64,000 nt of DNA from Polynucleobacter sp. AM-7D1 (GCF_018688455.1 NZ_CP061319.1:496001-560000); one strand, 5' to 3'. Positions 8,602 through 19,008 are shown, counted from the stretch's first letter. The notes: generated from the letters alone by a model not told the origin. Translations and numbers: made by a program.

Positions 8602-9543
8602 TTAAATTTCATAGGTTTCTGACTCGCTATTCATCGCTTGCTCCACAATTTTCTTGGTGAGGGTTGGTGAGAATAGCTCAATGAAGGTATATACAAAAGA
8701 GCGCAGATAAGCCCCTTGCTTAACGCCTAAGTGCGTCACATTGTTTCCAAACAAGTGCCCAACTGGAATGACTCTGAGATTGCGATCTCGATCTGCGTCA
8801 TAAGCTAAGCCAGCAACAATCCCGACACCCATTCCGGTTTCAACATAGGTTTTGATCACATCTGCATCAATTGCTTCCAAAATAATGTCTGGACTTAGAT
8901 TACGTTGCGCAAATGCAGCATCAATCTTGCTACGCCCTGCAAATGCTCTGTCGTAAGTGATGAGCGGATACTTTGCAATTTCTTCCAGGGTGATGGTTGA
9001 CTGATTGAGAAGGGGGTGGCTCAGCGGCACCATGACGACGTGTTGCCATTGGTAGCCGGGAAGCGCAAGGACACCAGGAGTATTGGCAATACCTTCGGTT
9101 GCTATTGCGATGTCAGCGCGATCATGAATGAGTAGCTCTGCAATTTGACCGGGGCTTCCCTGCTGAATGCTGACCCGAACCTTTGGAAAGCGTTTAGTAA
9201 ATTCGGTAAGCACTTTAGGTAAGGCGTAGCGGGCTTGAGTATGTGTGGTGGCAATTACAAAGTTACCTTGATCTTGGCTGGCAAAATCTTTTCCAACTCT
9301 TCTTAATGTTTCCACCTCGTCCAAAATGCGCTCAATTGAGGCAAGAATTCTTTTGCCAGGCTCAGTCAGTGAGCGAATCCTCTTGCCGTGGCGTCGGAAG
9401 ATTTCTACACCGAGCTCATCTTCTAACTCAATAATGGCCTTAGAGACTCCCGGTTGAGAGGTAAAAAGTGCTTTAGCTGCAGAGGTCAGATTGAAGTTCT
9501 GTCTTACAGCTTCACGTACAAAGCGAAATTGGTGCAAATTCAT
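8602..9543 (-). CDS. cysB: LysR-type regulator of the CysB family
   Basis: The 313-residue protein has an N-terminal winged helix (NFNLTSAAKALFTSQPGVSK, residues 16-35) and a ligand domain carrying the CysB signature TTHTQARYALP near residue 100, which contributes to sulfate or acetylserine binding in CysB and Cbl. The matching C-terminal block AYLRSFVYTFIELFSP also fits. CysB activates sulfate assimilation genes in response to O-acetylserine. No cys genes adjoin it here; it sits 62 bases upstream of the lptG stop. CysB versus a Cbl-like paralogue cannot be settled from one sequence. Confidence 0.88.
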   Translation of the reverse strand: MNLHQFRFVREAVRQNFNLTSAAKALFTSQPGVSKAIIELEDELGVEIFRRHGKRIRSLTEPGKRILASIERILDEVETLRRVGKDFASQDQGNFVIATTHTQARYALPKVLTEFTKRFPKVRVSIQQGSPGQIAELLIHDRADIAIATEGIANTPGVLALPGYQWQHVVMVPLSHPLLNQSTITLEEIAKYPLITYDRAFAGRSKIDAAFAQRNLSPDIILEAIDADVIKTYVETGMGVGIVAGLAYDADRDRNLRVIPVGHLFGNNVTHLGVKQGAYLRSFVYTFIELFSPTLTKKIVEQAMNSESETYEI

Positions 9544-9605
9544 AAGGATCCCATTCTTTATATCAACTGAGATATAGGAATGAAATTCTATATGATTTTC
9601 AGGTA

Positions 9606-10760
9606 TTAAGCTCTAGATACCCAACGTAAACCTGCAATTGCCAAAATGAAATACAGCAATGGAGGTGTGAGGGCGGTCAGCAGCGCAGGCCACGACCCCA
9701 AAAGACCAACATTCGAGAAGAGTGAGTTAAAAAGCTGAAAGCTCATTCCCAACATGATGCCGCCGAATACCTTGATGCCAACGCTACCAGCGCGTACCTT
9801 GAGATAGGCAAACGGTAGCGCCAATGTCAGCATGACAAAGATCGTAAATGGGTAGATTACTTTCTTCCAAAACGCTATGGCATGGCGGTGCACATCTTGT
9901 TTGTTATCTCTTAGATGAGAAATGAAGCGACCTAAACTAAAAATCGACATTTTTTCCGGACTAACCAAGAGCACGCTCAGAATTTGTGGCGTGACTTCAG
10001 ATTCCAGGCTCACGATTGGATGGGCAAAAGTTTGCGCTGAATAGACTGGGTTGAGTGGGTCAGCCTGTTTAGTTTCTTTAAAGCGAGTTTCTATAACGTC
10101 ATCCAGAATCCAGGTGCCTGTTTGGTCAAAGCGCCCTGAAGCCGCACTTCGAATGGAGAGCAAGCGGTACGCATCATCAAATTCATACATGCGAATATTT
10201 TTGATTTCGTTGTCATGTTCAATTTTGCCAACGTTGACATAGCGGACTCCAGGCCTAACAGGACCGCTGCCATCTTCATCACGTAAGCGATCTTTCACCC
10301 ATATCCCAGTCTTAAATTGAGAACTGTAGGATGAGCCTAAAGCCTTCATTCGAATTTGATCTGATAGCTTTTCTGTGTAGGGCCCTAACCATTCACTCAT
10401 CACAAGCGTGACGATCACCAGTGGTAACGAAATCTTGGCCAAGGTAGTTAAACCTCTGCGTATATCTAATCCAGCAATACGTAAGATCGTGAACTCTGAC
10501 TGGCTGGCCAACATAGCAAAAACATAAATACTTCCGATGAGGCCTGCAATAGGAATGATCTCGGAAATCCGACTTGGCGCTTTCAAAATAACATGTAGCA
10601 GGGCTAATGGCAGGGTGTACTGACCTTTTACAGACCCAAGCTCACTCAGAATGTCAAAGAATAAAAACAAAGCCACTAAAGCAAACAGAATGAAACCAAA
10701 GGCAGCATATATCTGCTTGGCTAAGTAGCGTTCAAAAATATAAGGAAATAGATATTTCAT
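9606..10760 (-). CDS. lptG: LPS export ABC transporter permease LptG
   Basis: The 384-residue membrane protein fits YjgQ/LptG: an N-terminal FERYLAKQIYAAFGFILFALVALFLF-type helix pair, a large periplasmic beta-jellyroll between about residues 125 and 265, and three C-terminal helices. With LptF it forms the inner-membrane channel of the LptB2FGC complex that extracts lipopolysaccharide. Its start overlaps the lptF stop by four bases. Assignment as LptG rather than LptF follows gene order and sequence. Confidence 0.93.
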   Translation of the reverse strand: MKYLFPYIFERYLAKQIYAAFGFILFALVALFLFFDILSELGSVKGQYTLPLALLHVILKAPSRISEIIPIAGLIGSIYVFAMLASQSEFTILRIAGLDIRRGLTTLAKISLPLVIVTLVMSEWLGPYTEKLSDQIRMKALGSSYSSQFKTGIWVKDRLRDEDGSGPVRPGVRYVNVGKIEHDNEIKNIRMYEFDDAYRLLSIRSAASGRFDQTGTWILDDVIETRFKETKQADPLNPVYSAQTFAHPIVSLESEVTPQILSVLLVSPEKMSIFSLGRFISHLRDNKQDVHRHAIAFWKKVIYPFTIFVMLTLALPFAYLKVRAGSVGIKVFGGIMLGMSFQLFNSLFSNVGLLGSWPALLTALTPPLLYFILAIAGLRWVSRA

Positions 10761-11872
10761 CTACTAGCCAAGAAGGAGGGAAGTTGGCGGCGCCACCATT
10801 TCAAGGATGGGTTGATGCGGTTGCGGATCAGTAGGAAGGCAATACCAAACGCTAGGGCATGTATAGGCCAAGCTGCTACAAAAACATTTACTTTGCCTTG
10901 TGAAACAAAGTTTTGAGTGAGGTTCAACAGATTGCTATAAATTAGGTAAATTAGCACGGCATAAAACATCGCAGTGTAGTTGCCTAGTCTTGGGTTGACG
11001 TAGGCAAGCGGAATGGCAATGAGCACTAAACCAAGGGCCATGAATGGCAGGCCTAAGCGCCAGAGTAGCTCTGCATAATTTGGGTTAATGGCAGCTGGAT
11101 TGGGATCGTTTAACAGTTCCATAACTGTTTTTTCACGATCGCGTGGCGCTGGATCAAGTGCACTTTTGCTATGAATATGAGTGCTGTACTCAGCGAATTC
11201 TAAAATCCTGAAATCCGGTTGCGTTGGGAGTCCTTCGTAACGACGGCCATTATTTAGCACAATCGATTTTCCGCCTCCCTCTGCATTCTCCATGAATCCA
11301 GTAGCTGCAACAGCAACACTGAGCCGCCCATTTTTGGTTTCTGCAGCAAAGATATTTTTCACTTCACTTTTATCGACATCCAACTCTTCAATAAAAAATA
11401 CCCGATTCGCTTTGGCTGATTCTCTAAATTGACCTGCGGCAACCATGGAGACATCACTGCGTTGCTGAAAGCGTTGGCTGATGATGGTGGATTCACGATT
11501 GGCCCAAGGCCAAACAAAAAGGGCTAATAGGGCAATGATGACAATGAGTGGCGCCGCAAAGCGCAGAATGGGTCGAATAAGACTGGCAATACTCAGACCG
11601 CTAGCAAACCAAACAATCATTTCCGAATCTTTGTACCAGCGAACTAACACTATTAAGACGGCTACAAACAGGGAGACCGTGAGGAGAACGGCCATATAGC
11701 CTAGCGTGGCTAGCGCTATTAAAACTAGGGCATCTTCTGGATTTACAGCGCCATTAGCCGCAAAGCCCAAAATTCGAATGACTAGGGTGGTAATCATGAT
11801 GGTGACCAAGACCAAGAAAACGCCACCAGTCGTAAAACTGAGTTCGCGGCGAAGGGCTTGGTGAAAAATCAT
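10757..11872 (-). CDS. lptF: LPS export ABC transporter permease LptF
   Basis: This 371-residue protein starts MIFHQALRRELSFTTGGVF, typical of LptF (YjgP), with paired N-terminal helices, a periplasmic domain (about residues 130-260) and three C-terminal helices (GLPFMALGLVLIAIPLAYVNPR). It partners LptG and the LptB ATPase, which is not in this window. The gene is divergent from pepA across a 118-base gap, the standard arrangement in beta- and gamma-proteobacteria. Confidence 0.93.
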   Translation of the reverse strand: MIFHQALRRELSFTTGGVFLVLVTIMITTLVIRILGFAANGAVNPEDALVLIALATLGYMAVLLTVSLFVAVLIVLVRWYKDSEMIVWFASGLSIASLIRPILRFAAPLIVIIALLALFVWPWANRESTIISQRFQQRSDVSMVAAGQFRESAKANRVFFIEELDVDKSEVKNIFAAETKNGRLSVAVAATGFMENAEGGGKSIVLNNGRRYEGLPTQPDFRILEFAEYSTHIHSKSALDPAPRDREKTVMELLNDPNPAAINPNYAELLWRLGLPFMALGLVLIAIPLAYVNPRLGNYTAMFYAVLIYLIYSNLLNLTQNFVSQGKVNVFVAAWPIHALAFGIAFLLIRNRINPSLKWWRRQLPSFLASR

Positions 11873-11990
11873 GAATAGATAATGAGTTAGCTGTTATTGG
11901 CTCACTCAAGATGTGAACCTGCATCTCGGAGGATAATGGATAAACACCCATTTTTCCCCTTGAATTGACTTAAAAATACTTTTAGACATC

Positions 11991-13592
11991 ATGACTATTC
12001 AATTTAGCACCAAGATTTTTGCGCAAGCCGATCTCAATAATCCCAAGCAACTCAAGGCAAGCCTAGCCACTTTATTGGCGCAGAGCTCTGATTGCTTAGT
12101 TTTAGCCTACTCAAAGGCAGATTTAAATGCCTTAGGGGGCGGTAAATCTAAGTCTGGGCTATTGCTCGAATTGGATCGATTGCTTGGGGGTTCTGTCACC
12201 CATGCCAATCTTGTTGGTGATTTGGATGCTCAGCAAGCATCTACTTGCGTCATTCGAGCTGAAAAATCTTGGGCAGGCTTGGGAGTCAAGGTTAAGCGCA
12301 TTCTTTTGGTATCCCTGGGTGATATCACTCCTGCTAGCGCACGCAGTCTGAGTTCTTTCTCCAAAATTGCCCGAGCCGCATTAAAGCAATTAAGTGGCGG
12401 CTCCATCCAAAACGCTTTATGGTTTATTCCGAGCTTTGCCTTGGGACATCGCGCTGAGTTCATTGCTGAAGAAGTACGCTTGACCATTCAATATGCAGGC
12501 GATCAAGCATATCGTTTTGGCGTTCGTCAGCCAGCCATGAAATTTAAGGCTAAAGATAAGCCGGATACTTTTGCACATCTCATCTTTGCAGGTAATGACA
12601 CTTGCGCCAAAGAGCTCAAGGCCTCAGTTCCAGAAGGTGCTGCGATGGTTGAGGGTATGAACTTGGCTAAAGACTTGGGTAATTTACCTCCGAATATTTG
12701 TACGCCAACTTACTTAGGTAAAGCGGCGCAGGGCTTAAGCAAGAAGACTGGCCTCAAGGTGGAGGTCTTGGGTCGCAAGCAAATTGAAGCTTTGGGCATG
12801 GGCTCTTTTTTATCGGTAGCCCAAGGTTCAGATACGCCGCCACAATTTATTGTGATGCGTCACCAAGGTGGTAAAGCAGGCGAGGCTCCGATTGTATTGG
12901 TGGGTAAAGGCATCACCTTTGATACCGGCGGTATTTCCTTGAAGCCTGGCGAAGCCATGGATGAGATGAAGTACGACATGTGCGGCGCTGCCTCTGTGAT
13001 TGGCACGATGTATGCCACAGCTTTAATGAAGCTCAAAAAGAATGTTATCGGCGTGATTCCTACTTGTGAAAATATGCCTTCCGGTAATGCCACACGCCCC
13101 GGCGATATTGTGAAGAGCATGTCGGGTCAAACGATTGAGATTCTCAATACCGATGCAGAAGGTCGATTGATTTTGTGCGATGCCTTAACTTACGTTGAGC
13201 GCTTTAAACCTAAGGCTGTGATTGATGTAGCCACTTTAACTGGAGCCTGCATAATTGCATTGGGTCATGTACATAGTGGTGTGTTTTCAGATGATGAGGG
13301 TTTAGTGAACTCTCTCACTAAAGCGGGTCATGCCTCTTTGGATACCGTATGGCGTTTGCCTTTAGATGCGGCCTACCATGAGCAGCTCAAATCGAATTTT
13401 GCGGATGTTGCCAATATTGGCGGACGTCCAGCAGGCAGTGTGACTGCCGCTTGTTTCCTATCACGCTTCACTGAAAAATATAAATGGGCTCATTTAGATA
13501 TTGCTGGAACGGCTTGGAAGAGTGGTGCTGCTAAAGGTGCAACTGGACGCCCAGTGCCTTTGCTTGTGAATTACTTGTTAGATCAGAAATAA
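11991..13592 (+). CDS. pepA: Leucyl (cytosol) aminopeptidase PepA
   Basis: The 533-residue protein has a macro-like N-terminal domain and a C-terminal M17 dizinc peptidase domain. Metal and catalytic motifs are intact: VGKGITFDTGGISLKP near residue 304 and NTDAEGRLILCDAL near 386. PepA removes N-terminal amino acids and in some bacteria also binds DNA. It is divergent from lptF and followed 16 bases later by holC, the conserved lptFG/pepA/holC block. Confidence 0.96.
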   Translation: MTIQFSTKIFAQADLNNPKQLKASLATLLAQSSDCLVLAYSKADLNALGGGKSKSGLLLELDRLLGGSVTHANLVGDLDAQQASTCVIRAEKSWAGLGVKVKRILLVSLGDITPASARSLSSFSKIARAALKQLSGGSIQNALWFIPSFALGHRAEFIAEEVRLTIQYAGDQAYRFGVRQPAMKFKAKDKPDTFAHLIFAGNDTCAKELKASVPEGAAMVEGMNLAKDLGNLPPNICTPTYLGKAAQGLSKKTGLKVEVLGRKQIEALGMGSFLSVAQGSDTPPQFIVMRHQGGKAGEAPIVLVGKGITFDTGGISLKPGEAMDEMKYDMCGAASVIGTMYATALMKLKKNVIGVIPTCENMPSGNATRPGDIVKSMSGQTIEILNTDAEGRLILCDALTYVERFKPKAVIDVATLTGACIIALGHVHSGVFSDDEGLVNSLTKAGHASLDTVWRLPLDAAYHEQLKSNFADVANIGGRPAGSVTAACFLSRFTEKYKWAHLDIAGTAWKSGAAKGATGRPVPLLVNYLLDQK

Positions 13593-13608
13593 GCGTAGAG
13601 AGTAATTC

Positions 13609-14073
13609 ATGGCTCGTATTGATTTTCATAGTAACGTAAGCGATAAGCTGGAATACGCTTGTCGCTTAACGCGCAAAATCTGGAGCGCCACACCTACTGG
13701 TGAGTCTGTGCGCAATATTGTGATGGTGGGCGAGAAAGTTGACCTCAAAAAATTAGATGAACTGCTATGGACATTTAGTGCAACAGATTTCCTGCCACAT
13801 TGCTTTATTGAAGATGAAGCAGCGATAGATACACCCATCTTGCTGACAGATCATTTTCTGTCTCCCGCTTTATCTCAGTTGCCTCATGCGGATGTACTCA
13901 TTCACTTGGGTATGAAAATGCCATCAGATGTTCCAGCATTGCTTGCTCGCTTCCCTCGCATTGTTGAGGTTGTCACAATCAACGAAGCAGAACGTCTTGC
14001 AGGTCGCGAACGATATAAGGCTTATCGTGACTTAGGTCATGAGTTGCACAATTTTGATCAATCCAAAGCGTGA
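13609..14073 (+). CDS. holC: DNA polymerase III subunit chi (HolC)
   Basis: This 154-residue protein starts MARIDFHSNVSDKLEYACRL, the typical HolC beginning, and carries the family pattern (CRLTRKIW, LLWTFSATDFLPH). Chi links the clamp-loader complex, via psi, to single-stranded DNA-binding protein. It follows pepA by 16 bases and precedes lgt by 16 bases, so the three are probably cotranscribed. Confidence 0.92.
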   Translation: MARIDFHSNVSDKLEYACRLTRKIWSATPTGESVRNIVMVGEKVDLKKLDELLWTFSATDFLPHCFIEDEAAIDTPILLTDHFLSPALSQLPHADVLIHLGMKMPSDVPALLARFPRIVEVVTINEAERLAGRERYKAYRDLGHELHNFDQSKA

Positions 14074-14089
14074 TTGCTAAACACTCAGT

Positions 14090-14887
14090 ATGTTGATTCA
14101 TCCAGAATTTGATCCTGCTGTTATTCGGATAGGCGCATTTGCCATTCATTGGTATGGGCTAATGTATCTATTGGCATTTGCGCAATTTTTATTATTAGGT
14201 CGTCTGCGCATCCGTACTCCGCGATATCAATCTTTGGGTTGGACATATAAAGACCTTGAGGATCTTTTATTTGCTGGCGTTTTAGGTGTGGTGCTGGGTG
14301 GGCGTTTGGGCTACACCTTGTTTTATATGCCTGGCTACTATCTTGCAAATCCTCTCAGTATCTTCAAGATATGGGAGGGTGGTATGTCTTTTCATGGCGG
14401 CCTGCTAGGCGTCTTATTGGCCTTGCTCTGGTTTGCTTATCGCCGCAAGGTTTCCTTCTTTGTTGTGAGTGATTTGGTTGCGCCACTTGTTCCATTTGGT
14501 TTGGCATTTGGTCGCTTAGGTAATTTCATTAATGGCGAGTTATGGGGGAGGCCAACAGACCTACCATGGGCTATGGTGTTCCCAATGGTGGACTCCATTC
14601 CACGTCATCCTTCCCAGATTTATCAATTCTTGGGTGAAGGCATTTGCCTGGGGATTGTGCTTTGGATATATTCCAGTAAACCGCGCAGGGTAGGGCAGAT
14701 TTCTGGCTTATTTTTATTGGGTTATGGCATTTGCCGCTTCTTGGCGGAATTTGCTCGCGAGCCTGATGCCTTTTTGGGTCTCTTGGGCCTAGGTTTATCT
14801 ATGGGGCAGTGGCTTTCTGTGCCCATGATTATTTTTGGAATTTACCTTATAGTGAGGGTAAATGCGAAAAACGGCAGTTATCAGTAG
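14090..14887 (+). CDS. lgt: Prolipoprotein diacylglyceryl transferase Lgt
   Basis: Lgt moves a diacylglyceryl group from phosphatidylglycerol to the lipobox cysteine of prolipoproteins. The 265-residue polytopic protein shows the key blocks FHGGLLGVL near residue 99 and the Lgt signature [16 protein letters not shown] near 142, followed by HPSQIYQ. About seven membrane segments are evident. It starts with ATG 16 bases after holC. Confidence 0.96.
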   Translation: MLIHPEFDPAVIRIGAFAIHWYGLMYLLAFAQFLLLGRLRIRTPRYQSLGWTYKDLEDLLFAGVLGVVLGGRLGYTLFYMPGYYLANPLSIFKIWEGGMSFHGGLLGVLLALLWFAYRRKVSFFVVSDLVAPLVPFGLAFGRLGNFINGELWGRPTDLPWAMVFPMVDSIPRHPSQIYQFLGEGICLGIVLWIYSSKPRRVGQISGLFLLGYGICRFLAEFAREPDAFLGLLGLGLSMGQWLSVPMIIFGIYLIVRVNAKNGSYQ

Positions 14888-15016
14888 TTAAAAATCGAGT
14901 TTTCTAGGTCTTTTGTAGTCAATTCCCTGGATTTGACCGAATTACCTGGTAATGCATTGCCTTTTTACAAAAATTGCCTATTTTCTGAGCATATTTACTA
15001 AAACTGAAAGATATCC

Positions 15017-16321
15017 ATGCTGGAGAAGTTAACTAAAGCGCGCAATTTATCCAAGGCAAATAACGCCATCAAGCGTTTGATATCGGAGCGAGGCGAATCT
15101 AACGCCCTCAGCATGGCTGATGATGTAGTTAACAACTATCGCAAATTAGCAAAAGATCAGCATGTCTCATTTTTTACTTTTCTGTTTGAGAAGCTCAATC
15201 CCGCAGCGGATGCGGTACTCAAGGCGGCGCAAAATTTTGTTGCTGATTCCAGTGCACGTAATTACATCCAACTCCAAAAGGTTTCAGAGTCTCCTCGCCA
15301 AGAATTCTTTAGACGCCTCAATCGTGCCAGCCACGGAACAGCGGCAGTGGTTCAGATGCGCCGAGATCTATTGCAGTTGTTAGATAAAAAACCAGAGTTG
15401 GCTGCGGTGGATTTCGATATGCGCCATTTGTTGTCATCTTGGTTTAACCCAGGCTTTCTAAAAATGCACCGGGTGGACTGGAAATCTCCAGCAGAGGTCC
15501 TTGAGAAGTTAATTCAACATGAAGCAGTTCATGCTATCGATGGTTGGGATGACTTGCGTCGTCGGCTTCAGCCAGATCGTCGCTGCTTTGCCTTCTTTCA
15601 CCCGCAGTTGCCAAGCGAGCCCTTGATCTTTGTGGAAGTGGCGCTTTTGCCCGAGATCCCAACGGTGATCACACCATTAGTTGATAAAAAAGCAGAGACA
15701 GTCGATCAGGCATCTCAATATAAGGTCGCTGTTTTTTATTCCATCAGTAACTGCGAGCCTGGTCTACGTGGCGTATCCATGGGGAACTTCCTGATTAAGC
15801 GGGTGGCAGAGCAATTACATGCTGAATTCCCTGGAATCAAAACTTTTGTAACCTTATCACCCATTCCAGGATTTATGGATTGGGTCGCCGCCGGCGCTCA
15901 TTTGGGTGAGGGCGTTCCAGGTGAGAGATTGAAGCCAAACCTCAAGTTAGCGCGCGATGCTGCACTAGCAGTCTTAAAGCTCGAGAGCCAGTCTTGGAGC
16001 GAGCGATTGGCGGGTGGTTGGCACCCAGATCTCGCCCCAGAGGAAGAGAAGGCTGCTTTATTAAGCTTGGCAAGTATGTATTTGGGGCTTGCCTCTACTG
16101 GGCGCGATGGCAATCCGGTGGCCAAATTTCATTTGGGTAATGGTGCAAAGTTGCATTTAGTGAATTGGGCAGGGGATTTATCGCGCAAAGGATTGCGCCA
16201 ATCTGCTGGACTAATGGTGAACTACCTATATGACTTAGGAAGCGTAGAGGACAACCATGAGCGCTTTGCTAATGGAGAAATTGTCTACTCCAGGGCCGTA
16301 GGCCGCTTAATGGCGCCCTAG
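15017..16321 (+). CDS. matA: Malonyl-CoA decarboxylase
   Basis: This 434-residue enzyme converts malonyl-CoA to acetyl-CoA and CO2. It has the helical N-terminal region and the GNAT-like catalytic domain: VFYSISNCEPGLRGVSMGNF near residue 239, matching the region of the catalytic Ser of human MCD, and KFHLGNGAKLH with His372 matching the catalytic His. Downstream come a Bug binding protein and malonyl-CoA synthetase, so free malonate can be imported, activated and decarboxylated. The symbol matA follows the rhizobial mat operon. Confidence 0.92.
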   Translation: MLEKLTKARNLSKANNAIKRLISERGESNALSMADDVVNNYRKLAKDQHVSFFTFLFEKLNPAADAVLKAAQNFVADSSARNYIQLQKVSESPRQEFFRRLNRASHGTAAVVQMRRDLLQLLDKKPELAAVDFDMRHLLSSWFNPGFLKMHRVDWKSPAEVLEKLIQHEAVHAIDGWDDLRRRLQPDRRCFAFFHPQLPSEPLIFVEVALLPEIPTVITPLVDKKAETVDQASQYKVAVFYSISNCEPGLRGVSMGNFLIKRVAEQLHAEFPGIKTFVTLSPIPGFMDWVAAGAHLGEGVPGERLKPNLKLARDAALAVLKLESQSWSERLAGGWHPDLAPEEEKAALLSLASMYLGLASTGRDGNPVAKFHLGNGAKLHLVNWAGDLSRKGLRQSAGLMVNYLYDLGSVEDNHERFANGEIVYSRAVGRLMAP

Positions 16322-16429
16322 TGTTTTCCCTTGTATGGACTTTTGCAGTAAGTGTTAAGTGCCCTTAGAATGAATGCTGTATTTATAAAAACGAAGTCAA
16401 TCACTAGATTGATACAAAAGGAGACAAAG

Positions 16430-17428
16430 ATGTTTAATCAAAAAACCAAAGCGTCGCTTTTTTCTATAAGCACGTTAAAGAAATCACTATTTCTACTTTG
16501 CGCAGCACCGCTAGCAGTAATGGCACAAGAATGGCCAGCTAAGCCAGTTACCTTTTTAAACCCATTCCCTGCGGGTGGTGGAACTGATGCGTTCGCCAGA
16601 CCTTTGGCAGCGCAACTAACCGAGCAGTTGGGCAAGCAATTCGTGATCGATAACCGTGGTGGCGCAGGCGGCACTGTTGGTGCTTCGCTCGCTGCAAAGG
16701 CTGCACCCGATGGCTACACTTGGTTCATTGGTGCAACTCACCACACTATCGCGCCATCAATGTACAAAAATCTTGATTACGATATTGAAAAGAGCTTCAT
16801 TCCAGTAGCTATGTTGGCAAACGTTCCTCAGGTTTTGGTGGTCAATCCACAACGCGTGAGTGCACGTAATGCTAAAGAGTTCATTGAGCTCATGAAGAAG
16901 AATCCTGGTAAGTACAACTTTGCTAGCGCGGGTAGTGGCACTGTTCACCACTTAGCTGGTGAGCTGTTTAAGATTCAGACAGGCACCTTTATCACTCACA
17001 TCCCATACCGTGGAGCTGGTCCAGCAATGAATGACTTATTGGCTGGTCAGATTGATCTAGAGTTTGATGGTCTAGCGACTTCTGCTCCACAGATTAACGC
17101 TGGAAAGTTGGTAGCAATTGCTGTGGCGTCTAGTAAGCGTTCAACCGCGATTCCAAGCGTGCCAACTTTTAAAGAAGCAGGTTTGCCAGACTATGAGGTA
17201 TCTACTTGGTATTCCATGTTTGCTCCAGCGGGTACTCCAAAGCCAATCGTTGACAAGATGATTGTTGAAGTACAGAAGGCTCTAAATTCTCCGAAACTCA
17301 AATCAATTTGGGAGAAAAATGGCTCTGATACTCCAAATTTATACGGTGAAGCTTTTGGTAAGCAAGTGCGTGCTGACGTTGCCCGTTGGTCTGCGGTGGT
17401 TAAGAAGTCTGGTGCGCAACTCGATTAA
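16430..17428 (+). CDS. Bug/TctC family periplasmic binding protein of the malonate cluster
   Basis: I place the start at ATG 16430, preceded at good spacing by AAGGAG (16418-16423); a longer frame from 16352 has no such signal. The 332-residue product has a signal peptide (SLFLLCAAPLAVMAQ) and the Bug motif PVTFLNPFPAGGGTDAFARPL. Lying between malonyl-CoA decarboxylase and synthetase, it probably binds malonate, but this is inferred from position only. No membrane components of a TTT transporter are adjacent. Confidence 0.87.
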   Translation: MFNQKTKASLFSISTLKKSLFLLCAAPLAVMAQEWPAKPVTFLNPFPAGGGTDAFARPLAAQLTEQLGKQFVIDNRGGAGGTVGASLAAKAAPDGYTWFIGATHHTIAPSMYKNLDYDIEKSFIPVAMLANVPQVLVVNPQRVSARNAKEFIELMKKNPGKYNFASAGSGTVHHLAGELFKIQTGTFITHIPYRGAGPAMNDLLAGQIDLEFDGLATSAPQINAGKLVAIAVASSKRSTAIPSVPTFKEAGLPDYEVSTWYSMFAPAGTPKPIVDKMIVEVQKALNSPKLKSIWEKNGSDTPNLYGEAFGKQVRADVARWSAVVKKSGAQLD

Positions 17429-17466
17429 TTAGTAATAGTAAAAGTTAGAATGGTTTTGAGACTCGA

Positions 17467-18990
17467 ATGAATTTATATTCTTTATTGGAAAAAGGTTTTC
17501 CAAAAGATAAGCAAGCTTGTGCATTGGAAACGCATGATGGTCTTTATTACTCCTGGAGTGATTTAGAGCGTGCCACTGCCAAGATGGCAAATTTTCTGAA
17601 GAGTCTCAAACTACCAGCTGGATCGAGGGTTGCTGTACAGGTGGAGAAATCTCCTGAAGCTCTCTTTCTGTACTTGGCTACTATTAAAGCGGGTTATGTT
17701 TATTTACCCCTGAACACGGCATATCAAGCTGCAGAAATTCAATACTTTATTGAAAATGCAGAGCCTGCAGTCGTAGTTTGCAGTAGTAAGAATTTCTCTT
17801 GGGTATCGAAGGTTGCCTTTAAGGCAGGCACTCAGCACGTGTTTACTTTGGATGAGGATCGTAAAGGCACTCTGCTTGATCGTGCTGCTAGCCAAAGCGA
17901 TAAGTTCAAAACCGTTGCTGTCAAAGATGATGATTTAGCTGCCATCTTGTATACCTCCGGTACAACCGGTCGCAGTAAAGGTGCGATGCTGACCCACAAG
18001 AACTTGGGTAGTAATGCACAGGTGCTGCAGAAGTTTTGGGGCTGGAAAAAAGGCGATGTTCTATTGCATGCTTTGCCAATCTTTCATGTCCACGGTTTGT
18101 TTGTAGCTGCTCATGGTGCATTAATTAACGGTAGCAAAATGATTTGGTTGCCGCGTTTAGATACTGCGCAACTAATTCATCACATGCCCAATTCCACTGT
18201 AATGATGGGTGTTCCAACGTTCTATGTACGCTTGCTTGCAGATGAAAACTTTAATAAGAGCGTCACGCGCAATATGCGCTTATTTGTTTCTGGTTCAGCT
18301 CCTTTGCTCACGGAAACGTTTAATACTTTTAAAGAGGTGATTGGTCAACCGATTCTTGAGCGCTACGGTATGAGCGAAACCGTGATGTTGGTTTCCAATC
18401 CATATATTGGTAATCGCGTAGGTGGTTCGGTTGGATTGCCTTTGCCAGGCGTGAAGGTGCGCGTGGTTAATGAAAACAATCAAGCTTGCGGTATTGATGA
18501 AATCGGTAGTATCCAGGTTAAAGGCCCAAATATATTCAAGGGCTACTGGCGCATGCCAGAAAAAACTGCAGAAGAATTTACCAAAGACGGCTGGTTTAAA
18601 ACCGGTGACGTTGGACGTTGGGGTGGCGATGCCAATGGTGGTAAAGCACCCAAGGATTACCTCTGTATTGTTGGACGTAGCAAGGACTTAATTATTTCTG
18701 GTGGCTATAACGTTTATCCAAAAGAAATCGAAAGTTTTATCGATGACATGGATGGCGTAGATGAGAGTGCTGTGATTGGTATTCCGCATCCAGATTTTGG
18801 TGAAGCGGTAATGGCAGTGGTCGTACCCAAAGCAGGTGCCAAGCTAGATGCACAAGCCATGATCGCCGCACTCAAAACGCAGATTGCAAATTTCAAGATT
18901 CCAAAGCGTTTAGAGATTGTTTCAGACTTGCCTCGCAATGCAATGGGCAAAGTCCAGAAGAATATTCTGCGTCAGCAATATACCAGCTAA
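17467..18990 (+). CDS. matB: Malonyl-CoA synthetase (acyl-AMP ligase family)
   Basis: This 507-residue adenylate-forming enzyme makes malonyl-CoA from malonate, CoA and ATP. It has the AMP-binding motif LYTSGTTGRSKGAML (about residues 161-175), the A5 motif ERYGMSET, the hinge FKTGDVG, and the C-terminal SGGYNVYPKEIE with catalytic-lysine region NAMGKVQKN. The MatB-like substrate region and the neighbouring malonyl-CoA decarboxylase give the specificity. A medium-chain or methylmalonate ligase is a less likely alternative. Confidence 0.9.
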   Translation: MNLYSLLEKGFPKDKQACALETHDGLYYSWSDLERATAKMANFLKSLKLPAGSRVAVQVEKSPEALFLYLATIKAGYVYLPLNTAYQAAEIQYFIENAEPAVVVCSSKNFSWVSKVAFKAGTQHVFTLDEDRKGTLLDRAASQSDKFKTVAVKDDDLAAILYTSGTTGRSKGAMLTHKNLGSNAQVLQKFWGWKKGDVLLHALPIFHVHGLFVAAHGALINGSKMIWLPRLDTAQLIHHMPNSTVMMGVPTFYVRLLADENFNKSVTRNMRLFVSGSAPLLTETFNTFKEVIGQPILERYGMSETVMLVSNPYIGNRVGGSVGLPLPGVKVRVVNENNQACGIDEIGSIQVKGPNIFKGYWRMPEKTAEEFTKDGWFKTGDVGRWGGDANGGKAPKDYLCIVGRSKDLIISGGYNVYPKEIESFIDDMDGVDESAVIGIPHPDFGEAVMAVVVPKAGAKLDAQAMIAALKTQIANFKIPKRLEIVSDLPRNAMGKVQKNILRQQYTS

Positions 18991-19008
18991 TAGCGGTAAA
19001 TCAGTTTC

